A DNA stretch of 64,000 nucleotides, taken from assembly GCA_950097015.1 (NCBI GenBank), contig CATNEN010000001.1, forward strand, positions 16,930,501 to 16,994,500, given 5' to 3'. Position numbers and translations under genes: made by a program. The DNA comes from Macrostomum hystrix. Its lineage: Eukaryota; Platyhelminthes; Macrostomidae. Below the pieces are notes generated by a model that was not told where the DNA came from, did not search any database, and saw only the letters and a list, made by a program, of their open reading frames with translations. Every line of letters begins with the position of its first letter. The stretch's first letter is position 1. Positions 12,906-25,500 of the stretch are shown here, in pieces.

Positions 12906-13586
12906 TACGGGATAGTTTGAAGCTACTAAACTCAATACTGCATGTTGTTAAAGCAATCTTTACAAATTGTTCTACTTTAAGTAGAAAGATAAGGACATTT
13001 TAGGACAGGTATTTACAAAATTTCACAGGGTTTGTTTGAAGTTTTTGAAGGAGTTTTTGCAACTTTCGTGTAGTTTTAGCAACAAATACTATTGTGAGTA
13101 ATAAATGTTGAAAACTGACATATTTTTTGCCGAAAAAATGGGTGGGATCACATTTAGGCAATTTATTAATTTTCTGGTTGCAACTTCAACAACACAGTAA
13201 GATTTTCCAACCGCTATAGAGTTATTTCAAGCGTCGAGTGTGTAGTTGCAGAATGCAATATCTTCTGGAATTCAAAATTTAAAATCTTGTGCAGCTGCTA
13301 TGCAAAGCAAGGGTGTGTGCGATACGCATGGGCCTGACACAAGCAGCAGTCACAAACACAGCCCGCCCCCAACCCAGCCGCGAGAAAATTAGTTTTTCCT
13401 TTAACCATTGAACTGGCAATTTAGTATACGTTGATTCATTTTCGGTTCCTCACTTACAAGGAAGCCACGCGGGCCATTCTGTTGCCATTCTAGACGCCAA
13501 CAAACCAAACTTCTGCTTTGAAATTATTTCTTCGAAAAAGCGTTCAGAAGGGACACTTACTAGAAGTTGAGCCTTGGGGGCAGCAT

Positions 13587-13616
<30 letters not shown>
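13587..13616. repeat. (CAG)10 triplet repeat
   Basis: Uninterrupted CAG run on +, followed by TGG. It sits in a short ORF that looks non-coding. Confidence 0.9.
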
Positions 13617-13617
<1 letters not shown>

Positions 13618-14066
13618 GGCAGTTGTTGAAAAAGTGTTACTCTCAGTTCTCCAGCCCCCAGTTTTGCCACTTCATTGTACGCCTATATCTGTTTAAGAAT
13701 GAGCCAGTCGAAACGCCTTTAAAGCTTTAGATTCTAATCAGAATGTTTTGTCTGCAGCCGTTGCATTTGATCGTCAGAGATAAATAATAAATCTACATTT
13801 TCTTTCTCTATTTCTCTATTTCTGCGTGTGACTTCCACAAAATTCATGAGCGAGAAGAGGATCTTAGAGATAATGATAGACAGGCTTAGAATCATAACTG
13901 TGAGATGCAGAATCGCCTACCTATGGATAGTTTTTCTAATCGCTAGACCTAATCTAGTCTCTATGTAAGCATTTCTTGTTCATTTCGATCTCTATTTCAA
14001 TTCCCGCTGATGTGGTTTAGCTCGAACAGCTATAGCCTTTAGGCTAGTCAGCTGTTGTGTATATGT

Positions 14067-14070
<4 letters not shown>

Positions 14071-14102
<32 letters not shown>
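14071..14102. repeat. (CTG)10 triplet repeat
   Basis: Uninterrupted run on +, ending in TTT. Confidence 0.9.
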
Positions 14103-14103
<1 letters not shown>

Positions 14104-14949
14104 TCTGCGTGTTCATGAAGTCTCTCTGTCTGGACTAGCTAGGTATATAATAATAGTTAAAACAGTAACAATACTTATAACAATAATAATAATATATACC
14201 GTCGGTGAAAAAATTCAGACACTGGTCCTGATATCACCTGAATATAGTGGGGCCTGTGTTGCATAATCTAATAACACTACAGCTGGCCCCAATGCCTCCC
14301 CTGCTAATCTTTCCTGCTAATCTTCTCTCTCGCTGCGTCCAGTTTGCAGCTTTTGTCGCCCAGATGTTTCTGGGCCTGGGCTCCACATCCGTGCGATGAG
14401 CGCTGACTTCCTGAACAGGGGAAAATGTGTCCCAAAATCCCCAGAAAATCTCCCAACACAGTCCAGAAGAGCCGAACTGCACTTCTGTAAGCTTAATTCC
14501 CGCTTTTCCTTTCTAACACAGATGCTCCTGTCAATTGCTTCGAAAAACGGACTTCCTCTTTTTTGGGGGGGGGATTTTTTGAGGATTCTGGATATTCTTG
14601 TGGTCCCAATCCCACTCTGAAGGTTGGCACCCAGGCACGATGTCTAGGTGGGGAGTTACGAGAAGTTTTAAAAAGTTTTACTGCGTGAGAAATCCGCATT
14701 GGCAAGGCCACCCCCAAAAACTGGTTCTTTGTTACATTTCCAGTCTGTGCTTCGATGCTCTGTGCGAGTTAAAGGCAATAAATTATTTTACACACAGCTT
14801 TTCAGTTTCCATTTGACGTCTGTGCCGGGCCAAACTTAAACCATTTTAGCACATTTTAATTCCTGTTTTTTACTTTAGTGCCTTTGAACCAGACTGTGTA
14901 TTGTTTAGGTTGCTTTGACTGCGATTTAAAGTCCATCTTGGCCCTGTCA

Positions 14950-15520
14950 CTGTCTCATCTCTCCCGTGTCTCATCTCTCCCGTGTCTCATCTCTCCCGTG
15001 TCTCATCTCTCCCGTGTCTCATCTCTCCCGAGTCTCATCTCTCCCATGTCTCATCTCTCCCGTGTCTCATCTCTCCCGTGTCTCATCTCTCCCGTGTCTC
15101 ATCTCTCCCGTGTCTCATCTCTACCGTGTCTCATCTCTACCGTGTCTCATATCTCCCATGTCTCATCTCTCCTCTGTCTCATCTCTCCTCTGTCTCATCT
15201 CTCCTCTGTCTCATCTCTACCGTGTCCCATCTCTCCCGTGTCTCATTTCTCCCGTGTCTCATCTCTCCCGAGTCTCATCTCCCCCGTGTCTCATCTCTCC
15301 CGAGTCTCATCTCTCCCGTGTCTCATCTCTCCCCTGTCTCATCTCTCCCGTGTCTCATCTCTCCCGAGTCTCATCTCTCCCGAGTCTCATCTCTCCCGAG
15401 TCTCATCTCTCCCGTGTCTCATCTCTCCCGTGTCTCATCTCTACCGTGTCTCATCTGTCCCGTGTTTGATCTCTCCCGTGTCTCATCTGCCCTGTGTCTT
15501 ATCTCTCCCCTGTCTGTCTC
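14950..15520. repeat. 16-bp minisatellite (CGTGTCTCATCTCTCC)
   Basis: About 34 units. Pyrimidine-rich on +. The overlapping open frames (SHLSRVSSLPCLI) are artefacts of a stop-free array. Confidence 0.92.
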
Positions 15521-17041
15521 ATCTATTTCCTGTCTCACCTTTTCTCTGTCACCTATCCTATTCTCTCTCTCACCTATCCAATCTCTCCTTTGTCTCATCC
15601 CTCCCCTGTCCCCTGCTGTTGCTAGCCGATTATGACCATTCTGTAGCTTCCTCTTTATTCGATAAGAAAACAGGCAATTTCTTTCAAGTTAATAAATCAA
15701 AGTTTAAACTCGCAACTTTAGACAGACAAGCGAGCCAGTGGAGCTGTAAAAAGTGGCGCCGCTTTGGGTGGCTTGACAACAGGCGCACAAAGAAAGGCGC
15801 TTGGATATTGTGCTACTGTTGCTTCTACCGCGTATAGTAAAGGCGGTGGTACAACTATAAGCAGCTATGGAACTTTTTATTAACAGCAGGCTAGACAGTG
15901 ACTGTATGTACTAATTTGATAGCTTGGTAATAATGGGGAGTTTAACATTTATTAACTCCAACGGGAGACAGACGGTAGAAAGGGCTTGGGCTGAAGAACA
16001 CGAAACGGGGTCCCCTGAGAGACTTTGCCCATTCTGCTTGCGGACTCCGGCAATGGAAAGATTGATGATGTTTCTCTAAGCCCTCCTAACTCCTATAGTA
16101 TCTGAGGAAAAATTTGCTTTAGTGGTCAGTGCGTCCAGATTCCCCTGGTCTTCGCGCGATTGGTTAGAGACTTGGAGCCAAAAGAAGAGAGAGAGGAAAA
16201 AACTGCATTGGGAGACGTTGCAGCAAAGTGAAGTCAGCGAGCTGGGGTGGGTGCTGGCGACACTTCTGGATGGCTGGTTAAGGGGCTGTGTAGGAGCAGG
16301 CGCGAGGATTGTTGTGGATTTCTGAAAAGCTCACAATAAGACTTCCTAGCGCAGCACAATGCTCTCCTACCATTGGTTGGACTCCATAAAGGCCTCCCCA
16401 ACTGCCAATCCGCCAAAGCCATTAGAAAAGACCCTTCAGTCCTGATCGCTTCACGTCTTACAAGTCTGGTTATTAAGAAGCTACAACACACGTAGAACAC
16501 CCGTTTAGCTTTCATAGCCCTGCAGCCTTTGTGACACTCAAGACTAGCTCAACACAGGTCAGAGGGAGTGAGAAAGAGACAATCTAGCTAAGAAAGACTT
16601 AGAAACTAGACGAAGGACAAGCCATTGTCTGCAACCTGACTACTGTGTGTGTCGGTGTAAATTCGAGACAAGACAGACAGCAAGAAGCTTAAATTGATAC
16701 TTGCAAGCCGAACTAAGCAATAGTATCGAACAGCAGGAGTCGAGCGGAAGCATTCGGATACGTTTTAGAGTCAGGCCGCTCGCTCGCTGGCTCCATCGTC
16801 ATTCGCTGGGAACGTCAGCTTATAATCCAACAGCAGCAGGCAGGAAGAACCCCTAGAAAACTTTTGAAACCCGAGACCAAATAAGGCCCAGTTATAGGAC
16901 GACACACAAAAAACTGGAATAAGAAGTAGGAGAATAGGCAACTGCCCGTACATCCAAACACCGCCAGACCGTAGGGCCAGCAAACAGCTGTGACTATTGA
17001 ATACTCAGTTCAGCCAGGTTGAAGTCCCAGACACGATCAGC
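15521..17041. other. Upstream region and probable 5' UTR of UNC5
   Basis: No coding exon is recognised. The segment just before 17042 is the likely 5' leader or promoter of the UNC5 gene; no clear TATA box was identified. Confidence 0.4.
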
Positions 17042-19520
17042 ATGTTGAAATCACTGCAGCCAGTAGTTATCGCCGTAGTCCTCAGTTTCGTCAGTGTCTG
17101 CTCCAACTGCTGGGCGTTGGAAAACATTTCAGGCGACCAGGTGCCAGAAATCAGCGAACACGAAGCTACTCTACCGTCTGCTCCGAAGATCTCTACACAG
17201 CCGCAGTCTTTGTACTATGCCTCGTTGAAGACCCCAGCCGTGATTGAGTGCACCGCCGATCATTCATCCTACGTCACCATCCACTGCAACGGCCGAGTGC
17301 TCAATCGCAAGGTGGATGTGCTGTCTGATCATGAGCAGACTGGGCGGCAGAAATTCTCCGTGCCAATCGAGTTCACTGAGGTTCAACAATGGTTGTCGTC
17401 AGTAGCCGACGGTGGAGCTGCTGAGTTCTACTGCAACTGCGAGGCCTGGAACCAGATGCCGGAGCTGAGTAACACCTACCGCAAAGTGGTCAGCCGGAGG
17501 GCGGTAGTCAGGCTAGCTTGTGAGTTGGGGCTTCTTATATAATGACATCTGTCATTTTGTACATATCCTGTGTGCGGCATGTTCAGTGTCTGGTTCCAGT
17601 AAACACAGGGTCAAAAAGCAGTTAGAATGTTGTGAAATTAGCTTGCAATGCTGACTAATTCTTAATGAGGGGTTGTGACTAAAGTGCGCTTGGCTGCCTA
17701 GAGATTTTCTCGGTAATTTAACCTGCCACCTGACGCAAACACCTGAGTGAACTAAATGAATTGAAAAATATGCAGCCAACGAAAATTACTGGCCAAAATT
17801 CAGTCTGATAGGTAAATTGCGTACATCTGCAGCTACCTGCCCGCTTCGCCAAATCGACAATTTCGAATCAAGAATTGTTCAACAGCAATGTCTCACTGGC
17901 AGACAGTCCGGTTCGCTGAAACGTCGCAATTTCAATCCTATATTGTGCCAACCGAAAGCCTAGTTGGTTAAATTAAATCAGTTGGTTGAATTCAATCAGT
18001 TACACTATGCGATGGTTTTGCATCCAGTTGGACTACAAAGAATTGTATAGATGGAATTTGAAAAAAAAATCGATTCATTCCCCACAAAAACGGTTTGAAA
18101 TTTAAGTAAATCGCGTGCTTTTAGGGTTTTTATGGTGAAACGCGGCGCGAACACATCTTATTGCTTCACGGTTCAATTGTGAACAGGCCTCAAAGCACAG
18201 CTTCGAGGGCTGCTGTTTAACGCAGCTCTGAACAATAACTTCACGCTCCGTGCACCTCAAATAAAGTATGCCTATAGCTATATTATTATGATTATTCTCA
18301 CGGAGGAAGCAGTGGCACAGATAGCAGGAGTAGCATGAGCTCCGTCTGGGTGAGCACACGCATCACTGCAACCCTGTGACGCCTGACTGCATCGGTGGGG
18401 TCTGCTATATAATTATTATCGCTATAAAGACAGACTGTTAAGTTGGAGGCACAGATCGAAATACAGACTAGACTGGCTTCAAGAGAAAGGTAGGGATAGG
18501 CAGTTGAGTAAAAAATCGATGATGAGCACGGTTCGTGATTCCCCAGTCAGTCAGCCTTCGAAATCTCTCAATGAAAGAAAGAGAAAAAAATCAGAGCTTT
18601 GAGTCAGTAAAATCTGCGAGTTGCTCTTTGTTTGCTTGTAATCTGGGGGTAGGCTTCATAGTGTTCTCAGAACTAGGAGTGGATCTCATTAGATTCAGAA
18701 TCTTGACAAGGCCTACCTACCGACTGACTCAAGCACCTTATCCCAAGCTAGTTCTCTATCTCTCTATCTAAAGTGTTTAATCAAAAACATTCTGAGCAGG
18801 GAGAGTAGAGAAAGTTAGAATGTAAAATGAGCATCTGACATGTGAACTCATGGTACTATTAAGCCATTGTAAATGCAATGGACCTATAGCTATAGCATTC
18901 CCTATCCTGTGAGCAAACACTTCAACTTGTCCCGCCTAACTGTGCTCACATACCTACCCCCCCAAACCCATGAGCAGCCGGATCGGGGGCCGCACAGTTT
19001 TTTAAGCTTAGAAGAAGTCAAAGCCAACGTCGAGACACGATTTAGTTGTCTTCAAAATTCTTGAATAGTCTGACAGCCTGACAGCGGACAAGGGGCTTAC
19101 AATGACTAAGGAATAGCGAATGAAGAGTGCACAAACTCAAGCTCTGTACATGCCTGTCTTGAGTTAAATCTCCTATTAGCCCTAAGCTTATAGCCCAATC
19201 TGCGGTTTTCTGCTTTTCAAACAAATAAAAGACAGACTATTTTCAGCCCATCTAGTCCATTGTATAGGGAGCTATGATTCTCTGTCTCATTACAGTGCGA
19301 GATACTGGGTGTTAGCTTGCGATCAGACACACACACACACAAACAATTCACAGTATGTCTGGCAATTGTCACAATCATAAAAAATACAGAACTCCTAAAT
19401 TCATTGTCACAGCGGCACTGTGTCACAGTCGTTGTATTTGTAGCTTGTTCTGGTATTGTAGTGAAATGCTTAATTCTCGTAACACGAGCTAGCTATGTGT
19501 TTCATTGTGCCTAGTTAATG

Positions 19521-19573
<53 letters not shown>

Positions 19574-22500
19574 ACAACACCAAATATATTTAGGCGTACG
19601 AGTGTGAGCTTGTTGGCTAATTAGATCGACTATGCCACACAATAGATTGGCACCCATTTCGTAGTTTCTCATTTCTGTCTCTACCAAGCAAGCATTGTCA
19701 TTTCTGCCTGTCTCTGTCTCTCACTACTTACTAATTGACACAAAATTATTAGAAAGTTTTTACACTTAATTAATAAATATTCCCAACATAGTTTATCTGA
19801 TCTTTGCCGTTTCAGATTTCGATTCGAATCGTTTTCAATTCGACCCGTTGCCAATGAATGTGTCCAACGGCTCCAGCGTCATGCTGTCCTGCATACCGCC
19901 TAAGGGCACGCCCAAGCCACAGGTAAGGACTGCTTTTTTCACGGTAGACATTCGAATCTGGGATTTAGAATCTGGGATTTAGAATCTGGGATTTAGAATA
20001 TGGGATTTCGAATCTGGGATTTCGAATCTGGGATTTAGAATCTGGGATTTAGAATCTGGGATTTAGAATCTGGGAATTAGAATCTGGGATTTAGAATCTG
20101 GGATTTAGAATCTGGGATTTAGAATCTGGGATTTAGAATCTGGGATTTCGAATCTGGGATTTCGAATCTGGGATTTAGAATCTGGGATTTAGAATCTGGG
20201 ATTTAGAATCTGGGATTTAGAATCTGGGATTTAGAATCTGGGATTTAGAATCTGGGATTTAGAATCTGGGATTTAGAATCTGGGATTTAGAATCTGGGAT
20301 TTAGAATCTGGGATTTAGAATCTGGGATTTAGAATCTGGGATTTAGAATCTGGGATTTAGAATCTGGGATTTAGAATCTGGGATTTAGAATCTGGGATTT
20401 AGAATCTGGGATTTAGAATCTGGGATTTAGAATCTGGGATTTAGAATCTGGGATTTAGAATCTGGGATTTAGAATCTGGGATTTAGAATCTGGGATTTAG
20501 AATCTGGGATTTAGAATCTGGGATTTAGAATCTGGGATTTAGAATCTGGGATTTAGAATCTGGGATTTAGAATCTGGGATTTAGAATCTGGGATTTAGAA
20601 TCTGGGATTTAGAATCTGGGATTTAGAATCTGGGATTTAGAATCTGGGATTTAGAATCTGGGATTTAGAATCTGGGATTTAGAATCTGGGATTTAGAATC
20701 TGGGATTTAGAATCTGGGATTTAGAATCTGGGATTTCGAATCTGGGATTTAGAATCTGGGATTTAGAATCTGGGATTTAGAATCTGGGATTTAGAATCTG
20801 GGATTTAGAATCTGGGATTTAGAATCTGGGATTTAGAATCTGGGATTTAGAATCTGGGATTTAGAATCTGGGATTTAGAATCTGGGATTTAGAATCTGGG
20901 ATTTAGAATCTGGGATTTAGAATCTGGGATTTAGAATCTGGGATTTAGAATCTGGGATTTAGAATCTGGGATTTAGAATCTGGGATTTAGAATCTGGGAT
21001 TTAGAATCTGGGATTTAGAATCTGGGATTTAGAATCTGGGATTTAGAATCTGGGATTTAGAATCTGGGATTTAGAATCTGGGATTTAGAATCTGGGATTT
21101 AGAATCTGGGATTTAGAATCTGGGATTTAGAATCTGGAATTAGAATCTGGGATTTCGAATCTGGGATTTCGAATCTCGGATTTAGAATCTGGGATTTAGA
21201 ATCTGGGATTTAGAATCTGGGATTTAGAATCTGGGATTTAGAATCTGGGATTTAGAATCTGGGATTTAGAACCTGGGATTTAGAATCTGGGATTTAGAAT
21301 CTGGGATTTAGAATCTGGGATTTAGAATCTGGGATTTAGAATCTGGGATTTAGAATCTGGGATTTAGAATCTGGGATTTAGAATCTGGGATTTAGAATCT
21401 GGGATTTAGAATCTGGGATTTAGAATCTGGGATTTAGAATCTGGGATTTAGAATCTGGGATTTAGAATCTGGGATTTAGAATCTGGGATTTAGAATCTGG
21501 GACAAAAGGATTTGGTTGTTATTGCCCCAAAACAGAGTAGACTGAAGTACTTTTCTAACAAGAGACCCAGTCAGTGACGGCTGAGGTGAGAAAATTAGCG
21601 ACAGATTTCGAAGTCCCGCTGAGAGTCTTTTAAACTATCCTAAAAAACTAGGAACAAAGAAGGCTTAGAAGATCCTATAATTACTCACTGCCACCACAGT
21701 GGGGGTAAGAAATTATCGAGCTTTATTTTGTCCCATTGTCCCTTTTGAACACTTTGCACCGAAGAACACCTCAGCGGGGTGCCCCAGACATTTCCACTCA
21801 ACTCACGGCTCAGACAGGGAACAGGGAATACTGTTATTAAGCAAGACTAACAATTATCACAGACAACAATTAATAATAATCGGCAGGTGGGGGGCTGCAC
21901 TGACAGGTGAAATGATGGTCCATCCTCAGAGGGACATTATTATTGCATCATTCGCAAACTCAACGGGCGGGCGAACTAACTAAAAGTGTGGACAGGATTT
22001 CTAGATTAAAATCTATTTTCAGTTTTTCATTTGTTTAAAACGATTTAATTGACAGGTGAAATGGTTGAAGGATGGTCAGCCGGTTGATATGGTCGAATTG
22101 GCACATCGGGTCACCCTCGATCACCAGAAACAGCTCATCATCACCCCCGTACTGCTGTCCGACCGTGGAAATTATAGCTGCGTTGCCGAGATACCCGGCC
22201 AGCAGCTGCACTCCAAGCCTGCGCTGCTGTGGATTTACGGTGAGTCTAACAGGACTGACTACCTGTCTAACAGGACTGACTACCTGTCTAACAGGACTGA
22301 CTACCTGTCTAACAGGACTGACTACCTGTCTAACAGGACTGACCACCTGTCTAACAGGACTGACTACCTGTCTAACAGGACTGACTACCTGTCTAACAGG
22401 ACTGACTACCTGTCTAACAGGACTGACTACCTGTCTAACAGGACTGACTACCTGTCTAACAGGACTGACTACCTGTCTAACAGGACTGACTACCTGTCTA

Positions 22501-25500
22501 ACAGGACTGACTACCTGTCTAACAGGACTGACTACCTGTCTAACAGAATACACTCTTGTCTAACAGGATACACTCCTGTCTAACAGGATACACTCCTGTC
22601 TAACAGGACACACTCTTGTCTAACAGGATACACTCCTGTCTAACAGGATATACTCCTGTCTAACAGGATACACTCCTGTCTAACTGGATACACTCCTGTC
22701 TAACAGGATACACTCCTGTCTAACAGGATACACTCCTGTCTAACAGGATACACTCCTGTCTAACTGGATACACTCTTGTCTAATAGGATACACTCCTGTC
22801 TAACTGGATACACTCTTGTCTAACAGGATACACTCTTGTTTAACAGGATATACTCCTGTCTAACAGGACACACTCTTGTCTAACAGGATACACTCCTGTC
22901 TAACAGGATATACTCCTGTCTAACAGGATACACTCCTGTCTAACTGGATACACTCTTGTCTAACAGGATACACTCTTGTTTAACAGGATATACTCCTGTC
23001 TAACAGGACACACTCTTGTCTAACAGGACACACTCTTGTCTAACAGGATACACTCTTGTCTAACAGGATACACTCCTGTCTAACAGGATAAACTCCTGTC
23101 TAACAGGACACACTCTTGTCTAACAGGACACACTCTTGTCTAACAGGAAACAAAGCTATTCATCTTAGTTTGACCGATAGTTAGGCCCAAGTGACCCCTA
23201 CACAATATGCAGCTAAAACAGAAACTATTACTGTTACCAGCCAGTAGAAGGGCTAGATTGTAAAGTCGCTTCATCTTCTTAGATGCAAAAAAATTTCCTT
23301 GGGTCGAAAAAGGCGATCGATCTGAGGCTCGTGAGTTATTGGCATCGTGAGTTCGCTGTGGCTGCATCCTCTATTCTTAATCCTAGGTGAGATTAAAGGA
23401 TTAGCCTGGATTAGAAGCATATTCGTCTGGAGTTCTCGCAGCTGGTCGAATATTTGAGTCGACCCTTGGCTGACACTCTCGGTGTACTTTTTTCAAGTAT
23501 AAGATTTATTGCCCTATAATAACACGGGGCGGCAGTATGATAGGGCTTTAAGAATGCGGCGGATTAAAATGGTCGATTTTGGGAACATGGAAAAAGGAAA
23601 ATCTTCGATTCCGTCAACATGGAAAATCGTCGATTTCGTCAACATGGAAAATCGTCGATTTCGTCAAGTGGGAGAAATCGTCGATTTTGTCTCCAGGGAA
23701 AATCGTCGATTTTGTCTACTAGGAAAATCGTCGATTCTTTAAGCATGGAAAATCGTCGATTTTGTCTACTAGGAAAATCGTCGATTCTTTAAGCATGGAA
23801 AATCGTCGATTTTTTCTACTTGGAAAATCGTCTATTTTTTGCATGGAAAATCGTCGATTTTTGTCCACGTGGAAAATCATCGAATTTTTCTACACGGAAA
23901 ATCGTCGATTTTTCATTCTTGTGAAACCGAAACAATTTGATTCAAACGATATTCTATTAAACACAATGAAATTCAGCGAACGGCAGCTGGTCAGACTGGG
24001 CGGTCTGGCGAGCCTGTCATCCCAGCTGCGAATCCGGCACGGCATGCTCACCTGAGTGCTTCGCCAAGAGCTCCGAGCGAAGGCGCAATTGTACCAAGCC
24101 GATGTTCGGCGGAAAACCGTGCCAGGGCCAAGCCACGGTTATCGAGGCCTGTGACACAAAATGCACAGGTGAGGAATATTTGCCCAGCCCTATCCAATAT
24201 TATCTATGTTTAACCTACACTTATCAATCCCAATCCTATTAATCCCAATCCTATCAATCCCAATCCTATCAATCCCAATCCTATCAATCCCAATCCTATC
24301 AATCCCAATCCTATCAATCCCAATCCTATCAATCCCAATCCTATCAATCCCAATCCTATCAATCCCAATCCTATCAATCCCAATCCTATCAATCCCAATC
24401 CTATCAATCCCAATCCTATCAATCCCAATCCTATCAATCCCAATCCTATCAATCCCAATTTAATATTATCAATCCCAATCCAATATTATCAATACCAATG
24501 TAATATTATTAATCCCAATCTAATATAATCAATTCCAATCCTTTTTTATCAATCCCAATAATATTAATCCAAATCCTATATAAACAATCCCAATCCTATA
24601 TTATCAATCCTTATTTATCAATCCCAATCCTATATTTTCAACCCAAATCCTATATTATCTATCCCTATCCGATATTATCAATCTCTATCATGTATTTTCG
24701 ATCTCTATCCAGAATTATCCATTTCTATCCATCATTATCCAATGCTTATCTGACATTTGTTCATCCCTCAGTGCACGGCAACTGGAGTCCCTGGAGCTCT
24801 TGGAGCTACTGCGGTCTCGACTGTCGGTCATTGCGTCATCGATCTTGCACCAATCCGGCGCCTAGAAACGGCGGCCGGGGTTGCGTCACTAGCGACGGCA
24901 GCTCCCAGTCTGCTGGTGACGAAATTCGCAACTGCACGGACGGGCTGTGCAAAAGTGAGTTTTCTAGTTTTTTACTTTCTATCCATGCTTTTTAATCTTT
25001 ATCCTTCTTTATCCATCACTATCCATCTTTATCCGTCGCTATCCATCACTTTCATCACTATCCATCCTTATCCATCGCTATTCATCTCTATCCATCTCTA
25101 TCGATCTCCAGCCATCTTTATCCGTAAATATCCATAGAAATTTGCTGTTCTCTTAACAATTCGCAGTTGATTGACGCGCTCAATATTATCCCACTAGCCT
25201 TTAATGAGGATTCTATATCTCCTATCGCATAAGTCATGCAAATATAATATTTAGATTTTAGCATTTACTTGATGACTGGCCTTGTTCTACATGTTGAAAT
25301 AATATTAATAATTGAGTAAAATATATCTTTATAGAGTATCTGGCTATATATGCTGAGTGCAGGGAGTCAAGTAGAAGTGAATATTCTGTCAAAAGCTACT
25401 CAAAGACTGACTTCAAAGCATGACTCATTGTGACCCCGGCCGGTGTGGCCAGTCTTGTATAACAAAATTAAAATGCAGCGAGTTTCCTAAAAAACTAAAT

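Larger units (their letters stand above)
12906..14949. other. Intergenic sequence with two triplet-repeat tracts
   Basis: No secure gene. Holds (CAG)n at 13587-13616 and (CTG)n at 14071-14100, each about 10 units, plus AT-rich sequence. Confidence 0.4.

Noticed and set aside
14878-15837. 319-codon + frame (SHLSRVSSLPCLI repeats)
   Set aside because: A 16-bp array open in all frames; period not a multiple of three, so no conserved peptide repeat.
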